In this document: piece by piece, positions 37,412 to 48,574 of the stretch
How the letters are laid out: each line of letters begins with the position of its first letter
Numbering within the stretch: the first letter of the stretch is position 1
Source of the DNA: Aricia agestis
Taxonomy: Eukaryota; Arthropoda; Insecta; Lepidoptera; Lycaenidae
Direction: 5' to 3'
DNA: 64,000 nt
Assembly: GCF_905147365.1 (NCBI RefSeq)
Contig: NC_056409.1
Location: 1,245,001-1,309,000 of the forward strand
Made by a program: the position numbers and the translations under genes
The notes under the pieces: model-generated
The model's input: the letters and a program-made list of their open reading frames with translations, nothing else
Databases searched by the model: none
Told to the model about the DNA's origin: nothing

Positions 37412-37766
37412 CAGGCCCGGATCCGGAGGGGGGGGGGGGGCGAAAGGGTGCACTTGCCCCGGGCGGCAAAGATTGGGGGGCGGCCGGAGGCCACCTCCCA
37501 ATCTTTTGCTGCTTTCTTCACCACCGCGTGCACCGTCAACGTTGCTTCGTAGAATTCTATCTGTTGCTAAAAGACTTGGAGGCGTCCCTTGTTGCCAGGG
37601 ACCTCGGCGTGACTTCTCACTACCGCCACTTCAATTCAACAAAGTTTCGTAGAACTCGTTCTGCGGTTAAAACCTATGTGACCATGACAATTATTACCTA
37701 TTTTTGCTTGGAGGGCGGCAAATTGGGATTTTGCTCCCCCCTTTTTAAAACGTAGATCCGGGCCTG
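37412..37766. mobile_element. Short hAT-like TIR element
   Basis: CAGGCCCGGATC at 37412 is inverted as GATCCGGGCCTG ending 37766. Left flank GGAAAGTT and right flank GGAAACTG agree at six of eight bases, a plausible decayed 8-bp target duplication as hAT elements leave. The interior starts with a G-run (GGAGGGGGGGG...) and has no long frame. hAT assignment rests on the CAG...CTG ends and 8-bp flank. Confidence 0.55.
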
Positions 37767-38159
37767 GGAAACTGGGTCGGGCCTCAGCCAATTAAATTGG
37801 CCGAAAGCACCGAGAGGTGCCGAGAGGGCACTGTCTCGCCACTCGACTCGGTAGAGCCTGTAATCAAGGCCTAAACGAAGGTATACCCTCAGGCTTATTA
37901 CATCCATTACAGCCTAATCGGCGTGTATCCGCATTCCGCGGAGAATCAGGGGTTCCGGATAATTATGTAGACTCGCTGAGTCTGAAGAGATTGCAGTTCT
38001 ACCCAGTAAAACTTGACGGAAGGTTCAAGGTGGTTTTATTACCACCGATCATGCAGCATGCCGAAACCACGAAACATCAAGAAATCCGCGAGTTTAGCGA
38101 CAGCCTTTGTTGTTATTCGTTCTAAGTTCTAACCTAAGTTCCTAACCTCTGTGGGCAAA

Positions 38160-38457
38160 TAAAATAAGGGGGCAAACAAGCAAACGGGTCACCTGATGGA
38201 AAGCAACTTCCGTCGCCCATGGACACTGCAGCATCAGAAGAGCTGCAGGTGCGTTGCCGGCCTTTTAAGAGGGAATAGGGTAATAGGGGACGGTAGGGTA
38301 GGGTAGGGAAGGGAATAGGGTAGGGGATTGGGCCTCCGGTAAACTCACTCTCTCGGCGAAACACAGCGCAAGCGCTGTTCTACGCCGGTTTTCTGTGAGA
38401 ACGTGGTATTTCTCCGGTCGAGTCGGCCCATTCGTGCCGAAGCATGGCTCCCCCACG
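38160..38457 (+). repeat. SINE-like dispersed repeat family A, copy 5
   Basis: AATAAGGGGGCAAACAAGCA to CATGGCTCCCCCACGT, with the same block order as the other copies. The segment just before it (37770-38130) is GC-intermediate with no recognisable frame. Confidence 0.75.
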
Positions 38458-38489
38458 TGTTAAATCACCAGCTGATTACTGACAATAAT

Positions 38490-38755
38490 AATATGTAGAA
38501 AGTCGGTTCGTCTGATCTCTCACCAGTCGCGTCGTCTCGAGTCGTGTCGGTCATCTGTGATCTGTCATCAGTCCTAATCGGTTATGACTTATGAGCATAT
38601 GACTTATGAGAGTAAAGCAAGAAAGAGTGCTTTTGTGTGCTGCGCACACACTTGGGCATTATTATTTTATACATATATAAATAAATTCTGCGTAGTTGGC
38701 CTTGTTTTAAACATTTCAACCGTCCACCGTCAATGAAACCGCTGTGATTGCAAGA
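38490..38755. repeat. Dispersed repeat, copy 2 of the 4145-4365 family
   Basis: AAAGTCGGTTCGTCTGATCT, GAGTCGTGTCGGTCATC, GTGCTGCGCACACACTTGGG and CGTCCACCGTCAATGAAAC follow the order of the copy in TDO intron 9. Noncoding. Confidence 0.55.
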
Positions 38756-39109
38756 TTTTTTATTATTTTATTGTTAAACCCACATAATTATTTAAATAAC
38801 CATGCTTACACATTACACACTACTTGACCTGCTATTCAGCACAAAAAATGCTTACCTACACACTTACGTACTGCGTTGGTACTTGGCAAGGTGAAAAGTC
38901 ACAATCCATACTATCCATACTAATATTATAAATGCGAAAGTATCTCTGTCTGTCTGTCTGTCTGTCTCGCTTTTACGCCAAAACTACTGAACCGATTGCA
39001 ATGAAATTTTGTACACAGTTATTCAAGAGTCTAAGAAAGGACATATGCTACATTTTGATGCGGGAAAATATCTTATTTCCATGAAAATATCGATGAAAAT
39101 GAATTCGCA

Positions 39110-39240
39110 TTGCGCGTGGCCAGCGCTCATCCCGGGGGTCCTGGGTTCGAGTCCCGCAGGCGGAACAAAAAGTTTTCAATGTTCCTGGGTCTTGGATGTG
39201 TATTAAAATAAAATTTCAAAAATCTTAAATATATTTTATG
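39110..39240 (+). repeat. tRNA-derived SINE fragment
   Basis: CCTGGGTTCGAGTCCCGCAG (box B) followed by GCGGAACAAAAAGTTTTCAA and TGTTC-CTGGGTCTTGGATGTG matches the complete SINE at 59513-59790. The box A half is replaced by unrelated sequence. It is a truncated copy, not a tRNA gene. Confidence 0.7.
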
Positions 39241-39338
39241 CGTAATATTATAAAAAATCCAGAAATATATCGATGCAATGAACATTTTAGTTCTAATACG
39301 ATTCAACAGATGGCGTTTTATTTTTTACTTCATTGTAA

Positions 39339-39929
39339 TGTTACGGTACATGGTATACGGACACGTAGTGCCATCTAGCGACAGACCAGCAAAACTTACC
39401 GAGGGAACACAGGCAACATAAATGCCCTACTCAGTACGAGATGGCGTTAGGTGCGCTAGTACATACATACTCGAATAGACTGTGCTCGAACTTTCTAGAA
39501 GTGTCTTGTTTACGTGTTTACCGGTTTATTTTGTTTACGTGTTTACGTGTTTAGTTGTTTATGTTTATTGTAGTACATGCTCGAGCCTCCTAGAAAGTTC
39601 CGACATTTGTTTACTTGTTTACGTGTATCGGGAACTTTCTGGAATTCGTCTCGCCATATAAAAAGCCGCAGGTAGACGGCGCGGCAATTCAGTTTAGTCT
39701 GAGCGATCTTGGGGACGACTTCGGAGTGAACACAAGTGATCAATAGTGAGTGAACCAGTGAAACCTGTGACTTGGCTACGACCTAGGACAGTGATAGTGC
39801 TTAGTGTTTTGGACTTAGTGCTAAGTGTTGTGACCTAGTGTGATTTGGGTGAGCTAGTGTTAGTGAATAAAGTCTTCAAGAGAGTCAGCAAGTCTTTCTC
39901 TCCAAATCCTCGAACCCTAGCACGTTACA
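39339..39929 (+). repeat. Solo LTR of a gypsy family related to 15575-21872
   Basis: It begins TGTTACGGTACATGGTATAC and ends CTAGCACGTTACA, the same ends as the full element's LTR but on the opposite strand. It is flanked by GTAA at 39335-39338 and 39930-39933. It shares CATATAAAAAGCCGCAGG (TATA box), GACTTGGCTACGACCTAGGA and AAGTCTTCAAGAGAGTC with the complete copy but is 591 bp and clearly diverged. The internal part has been lost, most simply by LTR-LTR recombination. Confidence 0.9.
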
Positions 39930-40265
39930 GTAACATATAACTAATCATACTTATTAGTTATTATGTTTTTGTTTATAGTTTTTAATACGTTAGAATATTA
40001 TGTTTACTTAATAATATTATCACTTGGTATAATAATAATCAATCTATCTTATCTTAGAGAACTCCTAGGCCCAATTTACACGTAGATGAGTCTTTTTACA
40101 TTTTATTATGTAATAACAACTAGGAGACCATATTTCAGCCCAAAAAAAGACATCTGGAAATTCAAGTTCTTATGTCTATGATTCTCGATTTTCGATCCAC
40201 TGTGCACCGCCCGTCCATCAATGGAAAGTGCTCGCGGCACCTCGCGACCCCTCGAGGTGCCTCGA

Positions 40266-40536
40266 GGTATAGTAAACACTCATTGACTTCGTGTTACTTA
40301 ATAACGCCATCTGCTGGTCGTAAAAAACAATTAGTTGCTCAGAAAATAGTATTATTATTCGCCAATAGATGTCAGGAAGAGTCATATTTTTCAGTTTATC
40401 GATTATCGATAAAACACGAATAAAAAGACATTTTCTGAAAATGATTCCTAGCTAGATCGATTTATCGCCCCCGAAACCCCCAATATACTAAATTTCATGA
40501 AAATCGTTGGAGCTGATTTCGAGATTCCAATTATAT
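40266..40536. repeat. Dispersed repeat family E, copy 2
   Basis: Nearly identical to 27514-27790, same orientation (TTAATAACGCCATCTGCTGG, then TCAGTTTATCGATTATCGAT). It follows a short CTCGAGGTGCCTCGAGGTA segment. Confidence 0.8.
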
Positions 40537-40900
40537 CTATACATATCTATACTCCATACATGTAAATAAACTTGGAGTGTCTGTTTGTAATATTGAAATA
40601 ACTGTTTTTTACTACATGCATATGAATGTATGTAGGGTACATACACCAAAACAACATTTTTTAAAATTTTTGTCTGTATGTCTGTCTGTCTGTCTGTTTG
40701 TTCCGGCTAATCTCTGAAACGGCTGGAGCTATTTTGCCGGGACTATTTTAAGTAGATAGCTGATGTAGTAAGGTGTAACTTAGGCTACTTTTTAACCGAC
40801 TTCCAAAGGAGGAGGTTATATAGGAGGCGGACTATCCATCTTTGTTATTAATTATTATACTATGTTGACGCGGAGAAGTTCATTGGTATTTTATTGAACA

Positions 40901-41686
40901 CATTGAGGTACTATACACTGGAGAGAGCCTTATATCGGTGTATAAGCGTCAAAAGCGTGTAATGTTATGTCCTACTTAGTAGGACATAACAAAGGAGTCG
41001 GTCTGCATATTTCATGTAATAAAAGTATTAATAAAGGTTTTTAGTGAACATTTAATGCTAGATATTGTTGAGTTCTGTGGTTCCGCTAAATAATAAACCA
41101 TAAGAATGGTCAAAGAATGTCTCAAACACGTGGATTTAACATTAAATACGTAAGTTTTGAACAAAGTTTTTTGGACTTTTCAATCGGTATTTTTGTAAGC
41201 TAAAAAGATAATTTATAAGTTTATTAATCCCTTATTCGTGCTATGTAAGGCATTAGTGCTAAAAATGTCACATCAATTAATAATTTGGCTATAAAAATTG
41301 CATAGCTTTTTACGAGTGTTTACGGATTCTAATCACTTGAACTATAGTTAATCGATATCATGCAATAATTGACTTTCTTTCCTGTATCATAATGTGCTTC
41401 GAAATAATCGACAAATAGAAATATTCAAGAAAATAAACGCCCACTACTTGTATGAAAAAAAGCACAAAATGGCCACGCGATGACGGGCTAATCGGCCGTT
41501 CCCAATATTTGATCTATCTCTGGTTTTGCCCTACTAGAGATAGGAATAGCTCACATTAGACATTAAAGACATATATTTTATGTCAATTGTGAGCTATTCC
41601 TATCTCTAGTAGGGCAAAACCAGAGATAGATCAAACATTGGGAATGGCCGTAAGACTACATCTATGACTATAATACTTTATCTATG
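40901..41686. repeat. Dispersed repeat family C, copy 1 (carries a MITE)
   Basis: About 625 bases from ATTGAGGTACTATACACTGG, through GTGTATAAGCGTCAAAAGCG and CCGCTAAATAATAAACCATA, to GACTACATCTATG match 57200-57815 at high identity. This copy contains a 159-bp MITE at 41492-41650 that the other lacks. Noncoding. Confidence 0.85.
41492..41650. mobile_element. Hairpin MITE with TAA target duplication
   Basis: CGGCCGTTCCCAATATTTGA on the left mirrors TCAAACATTGGGAATGGCCG on the right; arms of about 65 bp enclose a 30-bp loop. TAA is found on both sides (41489-41491 and 41651-41653), and the unfilled copy of the host repeat reads GGGC-TAA-GACTAC at 57777. A 3-bp TAA duplication suits PIF/Harbinger-type elements. 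Confidence 0.88.
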
Positions 41687-41777
41687 ATTGAACATGACAC
41701 TCAATTATGAAGTTGACAGTCAGCAGCCAAACTGCGAATTAAAAATGAAACGAACACGGCATAAGTGTCAAGTGGTG

Positions 41778-42365
41778 TAGTGATGGGACTCGAATCAAAA
41801 TTGAGTATTCGAATCCATTCGAATCACCACGAAAATAATCGAATCGTGATTCGAATCAACCTTTGCGAATCAAAGGTTGATTCGAATCACGATAGACTGT
41901 TGATTCGAATCAAATCTTTAATTCGAATAGATTGTTGATTCAAATAAAATCCTTGATTCGAATCACGATTTAAATCAATAATCATACAGAAAGACATAAC
42001 TACAAAGAAATGAAGCTGTCCATTTATCATTCTGTCTATGTCTGCTATGCTTTTACGCTTAAGCCACTGAATCGTTTTCGATAGGAGTTAGTATAGACCT
42101 TTGGAAAGGACATAAGCTACTTCTTTTATTCCACTGCTGGGAACTATATCACGTGGTAGCCAACGGGTGCGGAAAGCTAGCACCTTACGGCCGTTTTCAA
42201 TAACGTATCTACAGTTAAAGATAGATATCTATCCTCGTACTAATCTTTCGCGGGGCGTTGCATTGACGTGATACGAATCAGCTCTTGGAATCGAATCAGC
42301 TCGTGAATTCAAATCAGCTCTTGGATTCGAATCAACTCGACAATTCGAATCAAATTATGTTCGAA
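41778..42365. repeat. Cluster of ATTCGAATC repeats, left side
   Basis: Beginning TAGTGATGGGACTCGAATC, bases 41778-41980 hold many variants of GATTCGAATCA in both orientations; a second group is at 42268-42365 (ATTCGAATCAACTCGACAAT). TTCGAA is palindromic. The matching right-hand end is at 48301-48364. The intervening 41985-42260 is ordinary AT-rich DNA with a dispersed repeat fragment. Confidence 0.65.
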
Positions 42366-42560
42366 CCCATAAACTTATAATGCATAGACCAACAAAGAGT
42401 GCGAGAGAGAAGAAAATCCTTTATGGAATTATAACAAGATTATTTGACAGGTCGTCAAAAGTTGTCAATCGTTTTTATACCCTTTCGGTATTTGCAATTT
42501 ATTATTTAAATCGTATGTTTTTTTTTCAACAAATACTATTATATATAACAATAATAACTT

Positions 42561-42625
42561 GTGCTGTGAGTGATTGCAGTGTAAATCATAGGAATAATCC
42601 TGAAAAATATACATTTCACCCGTAA
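42561..42625 (+). pseudogene. Start of a THAP-type zinc finger, truncated
   Basis: The frame reads CAVSDCSVNHRNNPEKYTFH then P and stop. C-x4-C followed by an asparagine-rich turn and FHP/FHR is the beginning of a C2CH THAP domain, as found in P-element-type transposases and host proteins. The remaining two thirds of the domain are missing, so it is a fragment. Assignment is from a short match only. Confidence 0.35.
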
Positions 42626-43045
42626 TTAATCTTCATGTCCTAATTGCTACGATGTCTTTAGCTCTCTATTTCAAATAAAATATTGTGAATCCTCCCTTTT
42701 ACTTTCATATTTTGCGTAACTAAAGTTACTATTGTTCTTATATTACACAAATTTTGAAGAAAAATTTTTCATTAAAATTTTTTATATATACGCTAGTACT
42801 TGAATCAAATTTATCGATATGCTTATCGATATTTTACAATAACATAAAACTAAAATAAAAATCATTTACCTTTATATTTATCACCTTAAAAAGGACATAT
42901 TATTATCTTATTTTAACGATTATTTTTAAGTAATAGTTATCTTTTGACATACCTAGTATAAAATCAAGGTTTCACAGATCAGTCACTTGAATCTAATACT
43001 CATTGAATGCAGCTTTCAATAATATAATAGACAGAATAGGTATAA

Positions 43046-46000
43046 GTGCAACTTATATTATACTTATATACAGCAGAAAAAGATAAAAGAAAATCTAATC
43101 TAATCTTCTTTGGAGTCGAGGAGAAGGGTAAATCTGAAGCCGAGCTTGTAGACCACGTGAAGGATATAATATTAAAATCGGGAACGAAATTTGAAAACTA
43201 TGAGGTAAACAATATATACAGAATTGGGAAGCGTAGTAACGAAAACCGACCAGTTGTTGACATCACATCAATATGGAAAAAACACACAATCCTGAAAAAC
43301 AAAACTAAATTACCACCCGGCATATACATAAAGGAGGACTTCCCAAAAGAAGTGATTGAACGTAGAAAGCACCTACAACCACAACTAGAAGAAACAAGAA
43401 AAAAGGGAAACTGGGCATATTTAAATTATGATAAACTAATAGTTAAGAAACAACGTGAAAACGTTCGCGAAAAAAGGAAAAGAGAAGACACTAGCCCACG
43501 CCATCCCTCTACGCAGAAGAAAGTAAATACCAAACACGACAAATCTCCCCAATCTCCAGCCACAACATGACGCGAAATTTCGAGACCAAATCTTCTCAAC
43601 TACGTGACACGAGACAGATCGCATTCGTTATCCGAGCTGCCAAAAAACTAACTGAGATCCGGAACCGAAACATAACGAATACCAAAACTGCAATACCAAA
43701 ACTAACTTTTGTAAGATGCACCCCAAGCCGGCTGGTCACCATGGGGGAAGCGGACCACAACCCTCCAAGAAGCCTCCACCTGCAACAAAAAATCCAAAAA
43801 CCCCAGAACTATGAGAAAAAGACGAACCCCAACAAAATCAAACAAAAACAAAGTACTGACTGCCTTTATATATGTACATTAAATACTAGAACCCTAAGAA
43901 CAACGGAAAGTCTACAAGAACTGGAGCTAGCCCTAGAAACGGTAAAATGGGATATACTGGGAATAAGTGAAATGCGAAGAATGGGAGAGGGAATAGAGGA
44001 AAAAAGGAACTACATTATGTACTATAAAGGAGAAACTGCTGGTCAGAGAGGAGTAGGATTTTTAGTAAAAAGCAAATTAAAAAATAGAATCGTAGGATTT
44101 GAAGGTATATCTGACAGAATAGCAGTAATTCATATCAACTTATCCGAATTTGCAAGAAATTGGACAGTAATACAAATTTATTCACCGACAGAAAAAGCCA
44201 CTCAACTAGAAACCGATGACTTTTAGTGACATCACTGCAAAATACGACGAAAACAACCTAATAGTAATGTACGTAATAAAGGCGAGGAAAGGATACTAGG
44301 TGAGTTTGGAAGCGGTAAAAGGAGTAAAAATGGTGAACGGCTGATAGAATTCCTACTAGAACATGATTTAAAGCTGCTAAACTCTATGTTTCGCAAAAAA
44401 CACAAAACTAAATGGACTTGGGTATCCCCAGATGGTAAGGTTAAAAACGAAATTGACTTTATAACAACAAATAAATCTCGGTCGTTAACGGACACTGGGG
44501 TTATACAAAATTTTAACTTCAATACTAATCATCGAATGGTTCGAAGCTGCCTCTCCAAGTCCAGCCAAAAAAACCCTAGACCAAAATTAATGACAAATAA
44601 CCGGAAACGGATGCTCTACGCCATTAAGGAAGGAAGAGAAGACACAATAAAAACCTAAGCGAAAAGTATAACGAAATAGAGCACAAACTTAAAGAGTTTA
44701 CAAACAGCCAAAGGGCAACCACCAAAAAACCCTGGTTAACGAAAGACACTTTAAAACTAATAGAAGACAGAAAAGCCATAATAGCAAAAAAGTGCAGAAA
44801 GGAGAACATTAAACTGATAGAAAAACTTAGCAAAAAGATACGCGAAAACATGAGGAAGGACAGGGAAACGCATAGAAAGAAGACCCTAGAATATCATATC
44901 AATAAAACAGGGGGTACACGCCAAGCTCTGAAGAAACTTCGCGAAAATGGAAATTAATGGATACCGAAACTGAAAACTAAGGAGTCATTAACCACAACAA
45001 GACCTAAAATCCTAAACTTAGCAACAGACTATTTCCGAACCTTATACTCAACACAAGAAAATAATGGATCACAAGAGAAATCACCATTCCATGATATCAA
45101 CACCAAAGAAAAAGAATTTATTCCAGAAATATTCAATTCGGAGGTTATGAAAGCTATTAAAAGTCAAAAAACTGACAAAACACCCGGTCCGGTCAAAATC
45201 CCAAATGAGCTAATGCGCGGGTCAATCGAGTATATAAGCCCGATACTTGCAATGCTGTTTAACGAGATACTAACCACAGGCACTATTCCAAGACAGTGGT
45301 CCGAATCACACATAATATTAATTTATAAGAAGGGGACAAAAGATGACATCGGGAACTATAGACCCATATCTCTGATATCGAATGTGTACAAAATTTTCGG
45401 AAAGGTAATTCTAGATAGGATTTCCAAAAAATTAGACGAGAACCAACCAATTGAACAGGCTGGCTTTAGAAAAAACTTTAGCACTATTGACGACATACAC
45501 ACCATAACACAAATATTACAGAAATACAGAGAGTACAATATGAAAATTTATCTAGCTTTCATCGACTTCTCCAAAGTCTTCAGCACGAAGCAGTCTGGCA
45601 GAGTCTTTTAGAACAAGGAGTAGAAGTGACTTATGTGGACATCATTAAAAATCTTTACATCCAAAGCGCAGCCAGATTCAAATTAGAAACCGTCGGGTGT
45701 GCTTTTCCTATCAACAGAGGAGTCAGACAAGGTGATCCGTTATCACCGAAACTATTCTCGGCCGTGCTAGAACAAATTTTTAGAAAGCTAGATTGGGAAA
45801 AACTAGGTCTAAACATAAACGGATCTAGACTGAACCATCTAAGATTTGCTGACGATCTGGTCATAATGGAAGAAAACCCAAAACAGCTGGAAAAAATGAT
45901 ACAAATGCTGGTGGAAAATAGCAGAAATGTAGGACTAACAATGAACGATGAAAAAACGAAATTAATGACTAACTCAACTGAAGTTGACATAATCATCGAG

Positions 46001-46686
46001 AACAAAAATCTAGAATACGTAAAGGAGTTCGTTTACCTGGGCCAAATCATATCACCTGTAGACCAGATGTCTAAGGAAATTAACAAGAGAATTACAACCG
46101 GATGGAAAAAAATTTGGGCTCTAAAATAAATAATGAGGAGTAAAGAACTGGGTATGCAAATAAAGAAAAAAACTTTTGATACCTGCATTCTCCCTTGCAT
46201 TACATATGGATGCGAAACCTGGGCGCTAACTAAAAAACACAGGGATAAACTAGCGAAATGTCAAAAAGCCATGGAGAGGAGCATGCTAGGGGTAAAATTA
46301 AAGGATAAAATTAGTAATATTAACATAAGAAATAAAACAAAACTAACAGACATACTACGGCGTGTTGATCAACTCAAATGGAGATAGACCGGGCACATGC
46401 TTCGATGTAAAAACTAAAAATGGAGTAAACAGGTAACAACCTGGATCCCGAGAGACGGTTTCAGGAGCCGAGGCCGTAAAGTACTTAGATGGGAGAATGA
46501 CCTAAAGCTAACCTTGGGCCCGCTATGGCTAAGAATTGCATCCGATAGAAAGCAGTGGAAGGATCTGGAGGAGGCCTTTGTCGTAAGACACACCGACCGT
46601 CGCGATATACTATAAATAGTTTTTAAATAATGTATAACCGAAACTTGTAGCTGGTCCGGAAATAAAGGCTTTATTTATTTATTTAT
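43046..46686 (+). mobile_element. RTE-like LINE, nearly full length, frameshifted
   Basis: First frame (43046-43570) resembles an RNA-binding ORF1: RKSNLIFFGVEEKGKSEAEL, NIYRIGKRSNENRPVVDI, ERRKHLQPQLEETRKKGNWA. Second frame (43567-44226) starts the apurinic-like endonuclease: CLYICTLNTRTLRTTESLQE, WDILGISEMRRMGEG. Further frames 44386-44658 (WTWVSPDGKVKNEIDFITTN), 45147-45611 (ESHIILIYKKGTKDDIGNYR, EQAGFRKNFSTIDDIHT), 45626-46129 (RGVRQGDPLSPKLF, LRFADDLVIMEENP) and 46133-46387 (TYGCETWALTKKHRDKLAKC) complete the reverse transcriptase. FADD is intact, but several frame breaks and stops (near 44226, 44660, 45610, 46128) make it inactive. A (TTTA)n tail ends near 46686. Confidence 0.9.
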
Positions 46687-46941
46687 TTTTATATTATACT
46701 TAATAGGACTGGTACCGACTTCAAAATTATGAAGATTGAGAACAGAAATACTGAATACAGAATAAGGATTATTTAATACTTTTAGTTCATTTAAGTATAA
46801 TATTACTATTGTCTTTACCTTCAAATCGGTTCACAAACGGCGGAGTAATCGTTGAACATACATAAAAAATATTATATCCACAGCCGAACGTCTAACCTCC
46901 TCCTTAAAGTCGGTTAAAAATGATTGTAATAAAAAGTATTA

Positions 46942-47774
46942 GGGAGTGCCTCCGCTTCCGGCGCCGGTTGCCAAAATGACTGCCGGCGCCTTTTTCCGAA
47001 CTCCGAAGTTTGCCGAAGTCACGCAATGTTTGCCGAACAGGCTGCCGGTGCCTATTCGGCAAACATCGCTTGTCAAACAGAATAATGATCAAAAACATCA
47101 GACTTGAGCTAAATGACTATGAAAAGTACAAATAATAAGGTCATAATAATTGTAAGGATGCCTAATTATTTGAATCCTTCGATCGGGGATTCTCGGGAAT
47201 GCTATTGTATTCTATTGTTGTCGCGATCACCGGTGCTCGTATGGGGCTTGAATCTTGGATGGGTTAATGGTGGTGATGATGAACATGCTGATAAATGTGA
47301 TCTGTATAGTAGCATTTAAAGACAATATCTTTGCTTCTTTATACAACGCTGAAACTCTCTAACATGTATAAGGAATCTGAAGTTCTGTTCAGTACCTTCG
47401 GAAGTATACCACGGAGTTTATAACTGTAGCTGTGGTGCAAAATCTTACTTTTTGGTAGCTGAAAAAAGATAGCTAAGATAGATAGGTAAGGTAAGAAAAT
47501 GCATCACAAAAACTAAAATATCCACAGCCGAACAAATAGGTACCAAACCTTCACCTTCGAAGTCGAATATATAAATTGAGATTATAATTATAATTTCTTT
47601 TTCAAATTTGTGTATCGGCACTGGAACCTAGCGCTTTACGCATTATCACCGGCTCCCATTTTAAGTGCCAGCGCCGGCAGTTGTTGTTTTATATCTTGGC
47701 TGCCGGCAGTATACTTACCGTAGTTCCCATTACTGATATTTTTGGGAGCCGGCGCCGGCAGCGGAGACACTCCC
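46942..47774. mobile_element. TIR element with 10-bp target duplication
   Basis: GGGAGTGCCTCCGCTTCCGG then CGCCGG at 46942 is inverted at the right as CCGGCGCCGGCAGCGGAGAC-ACTCCC ending 47774. Flanks AAAAGTATTA at 46932-46941 and 47775-47784 are identical. A direct repeat of 8-10 bp and GG ends suit Mutator- or Merlin-like elements. GCCGGCGCC motifs recur several times inside. Bases about 47100-47570 resemble part of the 50230-50700 repeat and are probably a nested insertion. There is no transposase frame. Confidence 0.8.
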
Positions 47775-48300
47775 AAAAGTATTATGATATTTTATGATAT
47801 GTATTTAATTTAAGAATAAAATATAATATACTATGTGTGTTGTTTAATTTCAACGTTTACTTGTCAATGCAGCAATGTAAGGGCTGATTTACCAGATAGA
47901 TTTTACCTGAGTAATAAATAAGTAACTTTATAATGTGTTATGTGTATATTATTATTTACCCCTATAAGAACCTCATGTCATAAGTCATAACATATCCGAC
48001 GAATGACGATTGAAAAATCATTCCAAACGAAAATGTTACTTTTCAATCGTTACCTTTTTTGCCAATTAAAATTTATGATAGCTAATTTGAAATACAAAAT
48101 CTGTCAAAGTTGCATATTATTTATTTCTTATAGAAACTAATAACTCGAACGGACTAAACTATCGATAGCAAAATACTATACTATCGATAGTAAAATATAC
48201 ACGCACACATTGACAGATCAAAAATGGTCACGCATTTTCGGGTTGTCAGGTGGTCTATACGACAGTATAATATAAGTTTATGGTTCGAACCAATTTAAAA

Positions 48301-48364
48301 ACTGACTCGAATCGAGATATAAATGTCATGATTCGAATCAAATGTGATTCGAGTCCCATCACTA
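48301..48364. repeat. ATTCGAATC repeats, right side
   Basis: GACTCGAATCGAG, then ATGATTCGAATCAAATGTGA and GATTCGAGTCCCATCACTA; the last 19 bases are the exact inverse of 41778-41796. They sit 210 bases before the ENOX start codon. Confidence 0.7.
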
Positions 48365-48574
48365 GTTTTCTGTTTTGCGTTGTTGTGTAAAACAGTGTAA
48401 AATCTCAAGACAAAGGACAAAAGTGTTTTAGGTCGGGATGTCCTGAATTTTTCTATAATTTATATTAAAACGCATCTTTTGCCTACCTTAACTCAGTAGA
48501 GACATTTTTTTTTATCTTAGAAAAACAACAAGGGTACCCGTGTACTGTTGTTGAGCATTGTGCAATCAAATACA

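Noticed and set aside
37817..38125. 102-codon frame MPRGHCLATRLG...
   Set aside because: No recognisable motif or splice context, and it lies between two repeats.
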